A DNA stretch of 64,000 nucleotides from CAYLNH01 sp964384625 (GTDB lineage Bacteria > Verrucomicrobiota > Lentisphaeria > JABSQK01). The DNA lies in contig CAYLNH010000006.1 of the NCBI GenBank assembly GCA_964384625.1, positions 12,010 to 76,009 of the forward strand, in the 5' to 3' direction. How positions within the stretch are numbered: the first letter of the stretch is position 1; every line of letters starts with the position of its first letter. Under the pieces are notes generated by a model, which saw only the letters and a program-made list of their open reading frames with translations, made no database searches and was not told where the DNA came from. This document shows, piece by piece, positions 27,014 through 34,019 of this stretch. The position numbers and the translations under genes are program-made.

Positions 27014-28169
27014 GTCGCAGCCTTTCCGCCGTTTCGACGATGACCTCCACCGCCGAGGCGATGTCCTTTTCCGTCGTCATACGACCCGTCGAGAGACGCA
27101 AGGTCCCGCGCGCCCATTCGGTTGGGACGCCCATGGCGGCGAGCACGCCGGATATCGTTACCTGCCCGGCGTGGCAGGCCGAGCCGGCCGATGCCGCGAC
27201 CCGGTCGCGGATCGCGTCCAGCAGTTCGTTCGCCGCCAGATTCTTGATCGCGATGCTGAGCGTGTTCGGGAGTCGTCGCTCGGGATGTCCATTCAGCCGG
27301 GTCTCGCCGAGGCGCTCGCGTAGTTGTCTGTGCAGCTCGTCCCGCATGGCAAGAAGATGTTGCGCATGTTTGGCGAGTCCGCGGGCGGCAACTTCGCAGG
27401 CCTTGCCGAGCGCGACGTCAAGAAGCACGTTCTCCGTTCCGGCCCGACGCCCCGATTCATGGCCCGCGCCATGCATGAACGGTTCGATCCGTACATCTTT
27501 ACGGACAAAAAGCGCGCCCACGCCCTTCGGCGCATAGACCTTGTGGCCGGCAACCGACAGCAGGTCGACGCCCAGATCGTTCACCCTGACGGGAATCTTG
27601 CCGACCGATTGCGCCGCATCCGTGTGCAGGAGGAGGCCGCGTTCGCGGGTGAACCGGGCAATGTCCTCGATGGCTTGAATCGTGCCGACTTCGTTGTTCG
27701 CATGCATGATCGTGACAAGGATTGTTCGATCCGTGATCGCGCCGCGAACATCGTCCGGGTCCACCCTGCCCGTGCTGTCGACGGGCAGGTAAGTCACCTC
27801 CGCGCCAAGCGTCTCGAGAAAACGGCAGGGGTTGCGCACGGCGGGGTGTTCAATGGACGATGTGACGATGTGATTTCCTTTCTCTCGCAACGCGAAAAAG
27901 GTGCCCTTGATCGCATGGTTATTCGCTTCCGTGCCGCCGCTCGTGAAGATGACCTCGGCCGGTTCGCATCCCAGCAGTCCGGCCACTTGCCCGCGGGCGC
28001 GTTCGACGGCCTCCTTGGCGGGACGCCCCGCCCAGTGAGGGCTGGACGGATTCCCATAATGATCGACCAGGAACGGGCGGATGGCATCGGCCACTTCCGG
28101 CGCGATCGGCGTACTGGCGTTGTAGTCGAGATAGATGGGATGATCCCGATGTTTCATACTCTCGTTCAT
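27006..28169 (-). CDS. NifS/IscS-type cysteine desulfurase
   Basis: 387 residues from the ATG at 28169, chosen for GGAGG upstream. The enzyme uses pyridoxal phosphate to turn cysteine into alanine and a protein-bound persulfide. SVAGHKVYAPKG contains the PLP lysine (Lys210), SIEHPAV the conserved histidine, and ASAGSACHAG the active-site Cys332, in the NifS-like form of the loop. It starts 29 bases after a cystathionine gamma-lyase-type gene and precedes a DsrE gene, so it probably feeds sulfur to a relay rather than only to FeS assembly (no IscU/NifU is present). Cytoplasmic. Confidence 0.95.
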   Translation of the reverse strand: MNESMKHRDHPIYLDYNASTPIAPEVADAIRPFLVDHYGNPSSPHWAGRPAKEAVERARGQVAGLLGCEPAEVIFTSGGTEANNHAIKGTFFALREKGNHIVTSSIEHPAVRNPCRFLETLGAEVTYLPVDSTGRVDPDDVRGAITDRTILVTIMHANNEVGTIQAIEDIARFTRERGLLLHTDAAQSVGKIPVRVNDLGVDLLSVAGHKVYAPKGVGALFVRKDVRIEPFMHGAGHESGRRAGTENVLLDVALGKACEVAARGLAKHAQHLLAMRDELHRQLRERLGETRLNGHPERRLPNTLSIAIKNLAANELLDAIRDRVAASAGSACHAGQVTISGVLAAMGVPTEWARGTLRLSTGRMTTEKDIASAVEVIVETAERLRHG

Positions 28170-28198
28170 CTGTTTGCCTCCGTATTGTTGCCGTTCTA

Positions 28199-29389
28199 TC
28201 AATGCATCGCCTGTTCTAAATCGGCCACCAGATCCGCCGCCTCCTCAAGGCCGCAGGAGAGACGGATCATACCATCCTCGATCCCGCGGCGGGCGCGTTC
28301 CTCGGGCGTCATGCCATGATGCGTCGTGGTGATCGGTTGGGTGACCAGGCTCTCGACTCCGCCAAGGCTGGCTGCGATCGTGAATACGCGTAAACGGTCA
28401 ACCACCGCGGCGGTCTCGTCGGCATCGCCGTCGAAAACAAAACTGACCATTCCACCAAAGCCTTTCATCTGCCTGCAGGCGATGGCGTGGCCCGCGAAAG
28501 CGGGCAATCCCGGGTAGTTGACGCGCTTGACGCGCGGATGCTGATACAGAAATTCCGCCACCGTTTGCGCAGTCCGGTTCTGGACATTCACGCGCACCGC
28601 CAGCGTCCGCAGGCTACGAGCCAGCAGAAACGCCACTTCCGGTGCCATCATCTGCCCCAGATTCTTGCGCCACACCCAGATCGGCTGCACAAGAGCCGCC
28701 GGACCGATGACGACACCGCCAGTCAAATCGCTGTGTCCGCCCAGATATTTGGTGGTGCTGTGAATGACCAGATCTGCTCCGAGTTCCAACGGGTTCTGAT
28801 TCACCGGAGACGCAAATGTGTTGTCCACCACGGTCAACGCGCCTGCGACCTTCGCCTGTTTGGCAATGGCGGCAATATCGAAGACTTCCATATTCGGATT
28901 GGTTGGTGTTTCGAAGAAGACGATGCGTGTTGTATCACGCAGATGGTCTCCCAGAGTGTCGATCTCGCTACCCAATAGAAAGGTCGTCTCAATGCCGAGG
29001 CTCGGCAGATTCTCGCTCATCAACTCATAGGTTCCGCCATAGACATCGCCAATGCAGATCATATGATCGCCGGCCCGGCATTGCGTCATGAATGTGGCGG
29101 CCTCGGCCGCCATACCGGAACTAAAAACAAAGGCCAGTTCGCCGTTCTCGAGGTCGGCCAGCTTCCGTTCAACCGCCCGAATAGTGGGGTTCAAGCCGTA
29201 CCGTGTATACAGATTGCCCTCGACACGCCCCTCGACCACGTCCAGCAACGCGGCCGTACTTTCGAAGCCGAACGTGGAATGGTTATACAGCGGAATGTGA
29301 ATGCCGCCTTGCGCGTCCAGCTTCTCGCCGGCATGAACGCAGCGTGTGGATAGCCCGGGCGTCGTCAATGTGGAAGAGGTTTTCGTCAT
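28199..29389 (-). CDS. PLP-dependent trans-sulfuration enzyme (cystathionine gamma-lyase / methionine gamma-lyase type)
   Basis: 396 residues, the standard length. TRYGLNPTIRAVERKLADLE, SSGMAAEAATFM, VDNTFASPVNQNPLELGAD and STTKYLGGHSDLTGG (Lys214, PLP) identify the Cys/Met metabolism family. The family includes cystathionine gamma-lyase, gamma-synthase, beta-lyase and methionine gamma-lyase, and I cannot separate these safely by eye. Next to a cysteine desulfurase and DsrE protein, a lyase that makes cysteine, or releases a thiol, is most plausible. AAGGAG precedes the ATG. A nucleoside phosphorylase gene lies 84 bases upstream on the same strand. Confidence 0.9.
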   Translation of the reverse strand: MTKTSSTLTTPGLSTRCVHAGEKLDAQGGIHIPLYNHSTFGFESTAALLDVVEGRVEGNLYTRYGLNPTIRAVERKLADLENGELAFVFSSGMAAEAATFMTQCRAGDHMICIGDVYGGTYELMSENLPSLGIETTFLLGSEIDTLGDHLRDTTRIVFFETPTNPNMEVFDIAAIAKQAKVAGALTVVDNTFASPVNQNPLELGADLVIHSTTKYLGGHSDLTGGVVIGPAALVQPIWVWRKNLGQMMAPEVAFLLARSLRTLAVRVNVQNRTAQTVAEFLYQHPRVKRVNYPGLPAFAGHAIACRQMKGFGGMVSFVFDGDADETAAVVDRLRVFTIAASLGGVESLVTQPITTTHHGMTPEERARRGIEDGMIRLSCGLEEAADLVADLEQAMH

Positions 29390-29473
29390 GGTTTTTCGCT
29401 CCTTGGTTTTTTGTTTTCTTCCGATGCTGTAGATCCGAGATGGGTTTCTCGGGCATGCCGCTCTCGCGCGTCT

Positions 29474-30253
29474 TTATGGTTGTTTCCTCCATGTCTGGAT
29501 GACGCGTCCGAGCAGATCGACCAGCGCCTTGTTGCCATTAGCCTCACCCTTCTCGAAATCGTTCTCGACGGTGGCCATGCGGTTGGTGACGTGGGCGAAG
29601 CAAATGATTGGATATGCCTTCGCTTCGGCGAGGGCGTAGAGTGCAGCCGCTTCCATCTCGACTGCCAGCAGTCCCTCCGCGCGGGCGAACGCTATCGCGT
29701 CCTCGGTTTCCCGGAACGGCGCATCGGTCGTCCACGAGCCGCCCCGGATGACCGGCGGTTCGCCGGTGGTCAGGTCATCACACGAGGCCAGCATCTGCGG
29801 CGAAGCATGCGCATACGGAGTTGGCGGCAGATAATGGTGGCTGGTCCCTTCGTCGCGCAAGGCGCGGTCGATCAGCACGAAATAGGGTGGCTCCCCGGCA
29901 GGAACAAGCTGTCCGGCGGAGGTGATGCTGACCAGCAACCGGCAGCCCGAAGTAAACAGCTCCTCGGCGACCAGCACGGCGAACGGCGCCCCGACCGCAC
30001 AGCCGATGACGCCAACGGTTGCCGTTGGCGTGGCGAGTTCCTGCATCTCGGTATGGTAGCAGGCCCAGTGTGGATTCAGGCGGGCTCCAGCCTTTTTCAG
30101 CTCGCGCGAGAGATCGCCGTCCGGATCCAAAAGACAAACCTCGGGGACTGCCCCAGCCGGTATCGCTTTCTGTCGCCGTGCTTCCCGGAGAAGCCCGTCA
30201 ACGGTAAAAACGGAAGGACGGTCAGGGTATTTGTGCGCCAACAGCGGAATCAT
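29474..30253 (-). CDS. nucleoside phosphorylase-family protein
   Basis: 259 residues of the purine/uridine phosphorylase superfamily. GVIGCAVGAPFAVLVAEELFTSGCRLLVSITSAGQL is the phosphate/ribose-binding strand region. LLAVEMEAAALYALAEAKAYP is the diagnostic ribose-binding motif, with the usual Met-Glu-Met-Glu reading VEMEAAALY. It overlaps the ArsR regulator gene by four bases. In a sulfur-amino-acid operon, a role in recycling methylthioadenosine or S-adenosylhomocysteine-derived nucleosides is attractive but unproven; a general uridine/purine phosphorylase is the alternative. Cytoplasmic. Confidence 0.85.
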   Translation of the reverse strand: MIPLLAHKYPDRPSVFTVDGLLREARRQKAIPAGAVPEVCLLDPDGDLSRELKKAGARLNPHWACYHTEMQELATPTATVGVIGCAVGAPFAVLVAEELFTSGCRLLVSITSAGQLVPAGEPPYFVLIDRALRDEGTSHHYLPPTPYAHASPQMLASCDDLTTGEPPVIRGGSWTTDAPFRETEDAIAFARAEGLLAVEMEAAALYALAEAKAYPIICFAHVTNRMATVENDFEKGEANGNKALVDLLGRVIQTWRKQP

Positions 30254-30660
30254 GATTGCTCACCTTTGGCCGGATCTGTGCAGGTTGAATCGCAAGCCAT
30301 GTTTCGGCGCAACTCCGTGCCTTCCCGTCGCAGACGTTCTCCCGCAGCACGACGGACCGCGGCCGGCGTCTGCTCGATAACCGGATAATCACGGCCGAGC
30401 AAACGCAACAGGTCACGCACCAGCCCGGGACGGAGGAGGTAGTAACAGCGCACATTGCCGTGTTCGTGACACGTCACCAGCTGCACCCGCCGGAGAATGG
30501 CCAGGTGCTGCGAGACATTCGCCTGCCGAACATCCAACAGCTCCTGAATGTCGCTGACACATTTCGGACCGCCGACCAATTTCTCCAGTAAGGCCAGACG
30601 GACTGGGTGCCCCAAAGTCTTCAGCAGTTGCGCGCCGGTGCTAAAATCAATGGCATCCAT
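30250..30660 (-). CDS. ArsR-family winged-helix regulator of the sulfur operon
   Basis: 136 residues from the ATG at 30660 (GGAGG nine bases upstream). The DNA-binding region is CVSDIQELLDVRQANVSQHLAILRRVQLVTCHEHGNVRCYYLLRP. Cysteines occur in the recognition region (KCVSD, VTCHE, VRCYY) and the tail has ACDSTC, so a thiol or persulfide sensor of the SqrR/BigR kind, or a metal sensor, is possible. It heads the minus-strand operon. An inverted repeat around GAATATTC (30690-30697) lies 30 bases upstream of the start and is a reasonable operator. Signal is inferred from operon content only. Confidence 0.88.
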   Translation of the reverse strand: MDAIDFSTGAQLLKTLGHPVRLALLEKLVGGPKCVSDIQELLDVRQANVSQHLAILRRVQLVTCHEHGNVRCYYLLRPGLVRDLLRLLGRDYPVIEQTPAAVRRAAGERLRREGTELRRNMACDSTCTDPAKGEQS

Positions 30661-30861
30661 CGCTCGTCCTCCACAAGATAAAAGTTCTCGAATATTCAAA
30701 AAACCGCATACTATAGTGGGCGTTTGCAACATGTCAACCAAGAGCCCGTACGACAGCACGTATTCGTCACGTCCGCCATGCTTTGCATGCCGAAGGAGCC
30801 GGGGAGGCTGATTCGGCCCGCTTGTTTGCCGGCTTGGACCGTTTTTTTTGTAGAGTGCGGG

Positions 30862-30890
30862 TTGACAAGATATCAGGAGCGGATAAGTTA
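30862..30890 (+). promoter_or_regulatory. promoter candidate for the DtxR-family gene
   Basis: TTGACA at 30862-30867 is a perfect -35. At 17 bases spacing the -10 position is AAGTTA, which is weak but overlaps the palindrome at 30887-30902. This is the arrangement expected for a repressible promoter. Confidence 0.45.
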
Positions 30891-30902
30891 GGCGCATCTA
30901 AC
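30887..30902. promoter_or_regulatory. DtxR-type operator, copy 1
   Basis: GTTAGGCGCATCTAAC has 5-base inverted arms (GTTAG/CTAAC) and lies 41 bases upstream of the DtxR-family ATG. Two more copies sit in front of the ExbB-TonB operon. The spacing and the TTAG...CTAA form fit the known DtxR/IdeR/MntR box style. Autoregulation is likely. Confidence 0.8.
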
Positions 30903-30943
30903 ACGCTTTGCTGTCGGCAACGTAAAAGAGAGCATCTGGAGCC

Positions 30944-31432
30944 ATGACAAATTTGAGCGCGAATATGGAGGACTACCTGGAAGCGGTATTGGTATGCAGC
31001 GCTGACGAAGGACATGCGCACACGAAAGAGATCGCTGAGTCCCTGAATGTCCGCATGGCCTCGGTGACGTCCGCCATACAAACGCTTGCCACTCAGGGAT
31101 TGGTCCACTATGAGCGCTACGGTCCGGTCACCTTGACAACACGCGGCGAAAAGCTGGCGCAATCCCTGTTTGATCGTCACCAGGTTTTGAAACGGTATAT
31201 GCGGGACATGTTGGGACTGAGTGAAGCCGTTGCCGACGCCAATGCGTGCCGTATGGAGCACGTCATGGACCCGGAAGTGGTAAAACGAATTGCGACCCAT
31301 CTGGATTTTGTCCTGAGCTGTCCGGTGCACGCCTGTGTCTGGCAGGCGGGTCGGCAGAGTTTCTGTTCGGAATGCGACGATCCGTCGGAATGCAAGAAAC
31401 AATCGGCGTCGCTGCCGGCGCCGCGCGGATAA
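30944..31432 (+). CDS. DtxR/MntR-family metal-dependent regulator
   Basis: 162 residues. The N-terminal winged helix (NMEDYLEAVLVCSADEGHAHTKEIAESLNVRMASVTSAIQTLATQGLVHYERYGPVTLT) is followed by the dimer and metal-binding domain (ANACRMEHVMDPEVVKRIATHLDFV). Glu, His and Cys residues there (CRMEHVMD) match the metal-ligand region. The C-terminus adds a short Cys-rich tail (CPVHACVW, CSECDDPSEC) that could bind metal separately. Iron or manganese is the usual co-repressor. Three matching operators, one at its own promoter and two in front of the ExbB/TonB genes, make it the likely local repressor of metal uptake. Confidence 0.93.
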   Translation: MTNLSANMEDYLEAVLVCSADEGHAHTKEIAESLNVRMASVTSAIQTLATQGLVHYERYGPVTLTTRGEKLAQSLFDRHQVLKRYMRDMLGLSEAVADANACRMEHVMDPEVVKRIATHLDFVLSCPVHACVWQAGRQSFCSECDDPSECKKQSASLPAPRG

Positions 31433-31460
31433 CAGTCCGCTGAATTTTTTTACCCCAGGA

Positions 31461-31476
31461 GTTAGTCTCATCTAAC
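31461..31476. promoter_or_regulatory. DtxR-type operator, copy 2
   Basis: GTTAGTCTCATCTAAC, with the same arms as the copy at 30887. It precedes the ExbB gene by 84 bases. Confidence 0.8.
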
Positions 31477-31500
31477 ACAGTGAATTGGCACTGTTTTTTA
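31477..31500 (+). terminator. short hairpin with T run between two operators
   Basis: ACAGTG-aattgg-CACTGT forms a 6-base stem followed by five further T (31495-31499), a plausible weak terminator for the DtxR-family gene. It sits between operator copies 2 and 3. A -35-like TTGGCA overlaps its loop and second arm at 31485-31490. Confidence 0.5.
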
Positions 31501-31508
31501 CATAGCAA

Positions 31509-31524
31509 GTTAGACTCGCCTAAC
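31509..31524. promoter_or_regulatory. DtxR-type operator, copy 3
   Basis: GTTAGACTCGCCTAAC, 48 bases downstream of copy 2. TTGGCA (31485) with a 16-17 base spacer places the -10 over this site, matching the layout at copy 1. This suggests that the ExbB-ExbD-TonB operon is directly repressed by metal-loaded DtxR-type regulator. Confidence 0.8.
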
Positions 31525-31559
31525 ATTTGATGCGAGCTTTTCGGTGGAAGGATTTGATC

Positions 31560-32132
31560 ATGACAATTGCTGAACTGACGGCTCAGGCCGGCCCGGTGGG
31601 CTGGATTCTGATCGGGATATCCTTTGTCGCTGCGGCTCTCGCCAGCGGCAAGGCGTTGCAGATAATCTATTGGCGCTGGCGTGGATCGGCCTGGACGCAG
31701 CATCCGGTCGCCTGCTTACGTGCCGCAGTACTTGCGGCGGAACTCGACACTGCCTCTGCGGCTCGTCGCGACGAACGCATTCACGCCGAGTTTCATCGTC
31801 AGATGCATCGAGTTGAATGGGGAACAGGTGCGCTTGCCGGGATCGCACAGCTAAGCCCGTTGATCGGTCTTCTCGGCACAGTTCTCGGCATGATCCTGGC
31901 ATTCTCACAATTGGAGACCGCCGGCGGTCGTCCGGACCCCGCGGTTTTGGCCGGCGGCATCTGGCAGGCGTTACTGACTACGGCGATGGGGCTGGCGGTC
32001 GCTATCCCAAGCCGGGCTGTGGTGTACGCGCTGGACGCAGAGGCGAATCGGCTTGCGCACGATTTGCGTGATGCCGCATGCGTGATGGAAGCCAACGATC
32101 AGGGGCATGAACCCGGGAAGGAGCGACGATGA
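31560..32132 (+). CDS. exbB: ExbB/TolQ-type proton channel subunit
   Basis: 190 residues from the ATG at 31560 (GGAAGGA upstream). Three membrane helices are visible: GPVGWILIGISFVAAALA near the start, then LSPLIGLLGTVLGMILAFSQLE and ALLTTAMGLAVAIPSRAVVYAL. The last two hold the MotA/TolQ/ExbB signature and the conserved Thr/Pro residues of the proton path. ExbB with ExbD uses the proton gradient to energise TonB. It is the first gene downstream of two DtxR-type operators and overlaps ExbD by four bases. Its partner receptor is the TonB-dependent receptor at 34019. Confidence 0.93.
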   Translation: MTIAELTAQAGPVGWILIGISFVAAALASGKALQIIYWRWRGSAWTQHPVACLRAAVLAAELDTASAARRDERIHAEFHRQMHRVEWGTGALAGIAQLSPLIGLLGTVLGMILAFSQLETAGGRPDPAVLAGGIWQALLTTAMGLAVAIPSRAVVYALDAEANRLAHDLRDAACVMEANDQGHEPGKERR

Positions 32133-32536
32133 GCATCCCTTTGGACCGCATTCGCCGACGCGACATGGAGCTCGACATGGCGCCATTAATCGACATCGTC
32201 TTTCTGCTGTTGGTTTTCTACATGCTCACCAGCAGCTTTGCTGTGCCTTCGGCGTTGGATCTGACCCTGCCGGAGGGCGGTGCGCCGTCATCGGAGACGC
32301 CCAAGGCGCTGGCCATCAGTGTGGATCGACACGGCGTTCTGCGCGTCGACGGAGACGAGGCGGAGTGGGATAGTTTGTCAAGCACGGTTCGCGCTCGCCT
32401 GGCAGACAACGCCGATTTGCGAGTACGCATTGAAATACACAGGGGCCTCGCAGTGGCACGCATGGTAGACCTGCTGGAGGTGCTCCGGTCTGCCGGTGTG
32501 ACAAATCTGGATATCGCAACCGAGGAATCCCGCTGA
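32129..32536 (+). CDS. exbD: ExbD/TolR-type subunit
   Basis: 135 residues with an N-terminal membrane helix containing DMAPLIDIVFLLLVFYML. This includes the conserved Asp (LIDIVF) that carries protons in the ExbBD motor. The C-terminal periplasmic domain (ALDLTLPEGGAPSS to ARMVDLLEVLRSAGVTNLDIAT) has the family's alpha/beta pattern. The start overlaps exbB by four bases, and the stop ends at the first base of the TonB ATG. Confidence 0.93.
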   Translation: MSIPLDRIRRRDMELDMAPLIDIVFLLLVFYMLTSSFAVPSALDLTLPEGGAPSSETPKALAISVDRHGVLRVDGDEAEWDSLSSTVRARLADNADLRVRIEIHRGLAVARMVDLLEVLRSAGVTNLDIATEESR

Positions 32537-33406
32537 TGCACGTAGATAAATTTATTTTTGCAATCGGACTTGTCTGCTCGCTGCTGGTGCATGGCGTGGT
32601 CTATGTGGGGCTTGCTCAATGGCGCCCGACTCCCGTTGAAGGTCATCGTGACGTGGATGTGGTTAGGGTGAACCTGGCTTCTTTAAAGACACGTGGTTCG
32701 CAACCGGCGCCTGACCCACAACCGGCACCTGAGCCGCAACCGGCACCTGAGCCGCAACCGGCACCTGAGCCGCAACCGGCACCTGAGCCGCNNNNNNNNN
32801 NNNNNNNNNNNNNNNNNNNNNNNNNNNNNNNNNNNNNNNNNNNNNNNNNNNNNNNNNNNNNNNNNNNNNNNNNNNNNNNNNNNNNNNNNNNAACCGGTGC
32901 CCGTGCCGCAACCGGTGCCCGTGCCGCAACCGGTGCCCGTGCCGCAACCGGCACCTGAGCCGCAACCGGTGCCCGTGCCAACGCCAGTGCCTGAACCGGC
33001 AGCCGCTCCCACCCCTAAGCGCACAGTCAAATCCAGGCACCAATCACAACCAAAACCGGAACCCTTGCAGGCAACGTCGGCCGCTGCACCATGGGATTCA
33101 GACCAACCGAAACAGTCGGGCTCAAAAGGTGATATGCTCGACTATCGCGCCCTCGTCAAGATGCGTTTGAGTGAAGCCAAAACTTATCCCTATCGTGCCC
33201 GCCGCCTGCGACGCGAGGGGACGGTAACCCTGCAATTTCTGATCGACGCTCACGGTCGCACCGGCCAGGTCAAGCTGGTAACGAGCAGCGGCACACAACT
33301 CCTGGACAATGCGGCGATACAATTGGTCAAAGCGATCCCCGACTTGCCGACGCCACCGGTCAGCCCATTCGATATGACCGTCAGTTTTCGGTATGAACTT
33401 GAATAA
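32536..33406 (+). CDS. tonB: TonB energy-transducing protein (spans assembly gap)
   Basis: The gene runs from an ATG at 32536 to the TAA before 33407. It has an N-terminal membrane anchor (FIFAIGLVCSLLVHGVVYVGL), then a long proline-rich spacer built from PAPEPQ and PVPVPQ hexapeptides. The C-terminal TonB domain follows (LRREGTVTLQFLIDAHGRTGQVKLVTSSGTQLLDNAAIQLVKAI). The 100-N gap falls inside the spacer, and the frame differs on its two sides because the true length is not 100. It is therefore one intact gene with an unknown number of 18-base repeats, not a broken one. TonB spans the periplasm and contacts the receptor's TonB box. Confidence 0.9.
32702..32987. repeat. 18-bp proline-rich repeat in tonB, interrupted by gap
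   Basis: Units of ccgcaaccggcacctgag (PQPAPE) and ccgcaaccggtgcccgtg (PQPVPV) flank the gap. The two flavours are not mixed at random: the first lies before the gap, the second mainly after it. Confidence 0.9.
32792..32891. other. assembly gap (100 N) inside tonB
   Basis: Exactly 100 unknown bases inside the proline-rich repeat. It shifts the apparent reading frame of tonB. Confidence 0.99.
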
Positions 33407-33453
33407 ATCGAGTGACAAAACAGAACCCAAAACCCCAAAAAAGAGGCAGCCTG

Positions 33454-34019
33454 ATGAAACACGAGCACAAGAAACACGAGCACAAGAAACACGAGCACAA
33501 GAAACACGAGNNNNNNNNNNNNNNNNNNNNNNNNNNNNNNNNNNNNNNNNNNNNNNNNNNNNNNNNNNNNNNNNNNNNNNNNNNNNNNNNNNNNNNNNNN
33601 NNNNNNNNNNGAAACACGAGCACAAGAAACACGAGCACAAGAAACACGAGCACAAGAAACACGAGCACAAGAAACACGAGCACAAGAAACACGAGCACAA
33701 GAAACACGAGGAACAGGTGTCTCTAGACGACGCGGTTGCGGTGTTGGAGGACGTTATTTCCGGGCTGCGCACCGGCAACCTTGCATTAACAGAAGATGGC
33801 GACGAAGAGCCGACGATCATTTCCGTTCCCGAAACGGTATCCCTCAAACTCAAGACAAAGGCAGACCACCACGGCGGCAGGTTGTCCATCAAACTGCGAT
33901 GGTTAACGCCGGAAAGCGAGGAAGACGGTCCGGCCGATTCGAAGGCGGCAGATGAACAAGACATCGCACAAGATGGACTGGAACCCGCAGACAACGATCC
34001 CGCGCAAGGAGAATTATAA
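33454..34019 (+). CDS. His/Lys-rich KHEHK-repeat protein with C-terminal amphi-Trp domain (spans assembly gap)
   Basis: The ATG at 33454 (AAGAGG upstream) is followed by repeats of Lys-His-Glu-His-Lys encoded by 15-base units: 3.6 copies before the gap and 7 after it. Then comes a 105-residue C-terminal region. That region, VSLDDAVAVLEDVISGLRTGNLALTEDG to LSIKLRWLTPE, matches the small amphi-Trp domain of unknown function. Frames on the two sides of the gap differ because its length is arbitrary. The His density suggests transition-metal binding, and the gene sits between tonB and a TonB-dependent receptor behind DtxR-type operators. No signal peptide is seen, so a cytoplasmic metal buffer is a possible role (inference). 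Confidence 0.75.
33457..33711. repeat. 15-bp repeat encoding KHEHK, interrupted by gap
   Basis: Units of aaacacgagcacaag are essentially identical at the DNA level, including third bases. That points to recent expansion. Copy number is unknown because 100 N occupy 33511-33610. Confidence 0.95.
33511..33610. other. assembly gap (100 N) inside the KHEHK repeat
   Basis: Exactly 100 unknown bases; placeholder length in a near-perfect tandem repeat. Confidence 0.99.

Noticed and set aside
33381..33994. Cys-rich minus-strand frames (FLCSCF repeats) and plus-strand TRAQE repeats
   Set aside because: These are other-frame readings of the KHEHK repeat; only that frame has a start, a ribosome-binding site and a known C-terminal domain.
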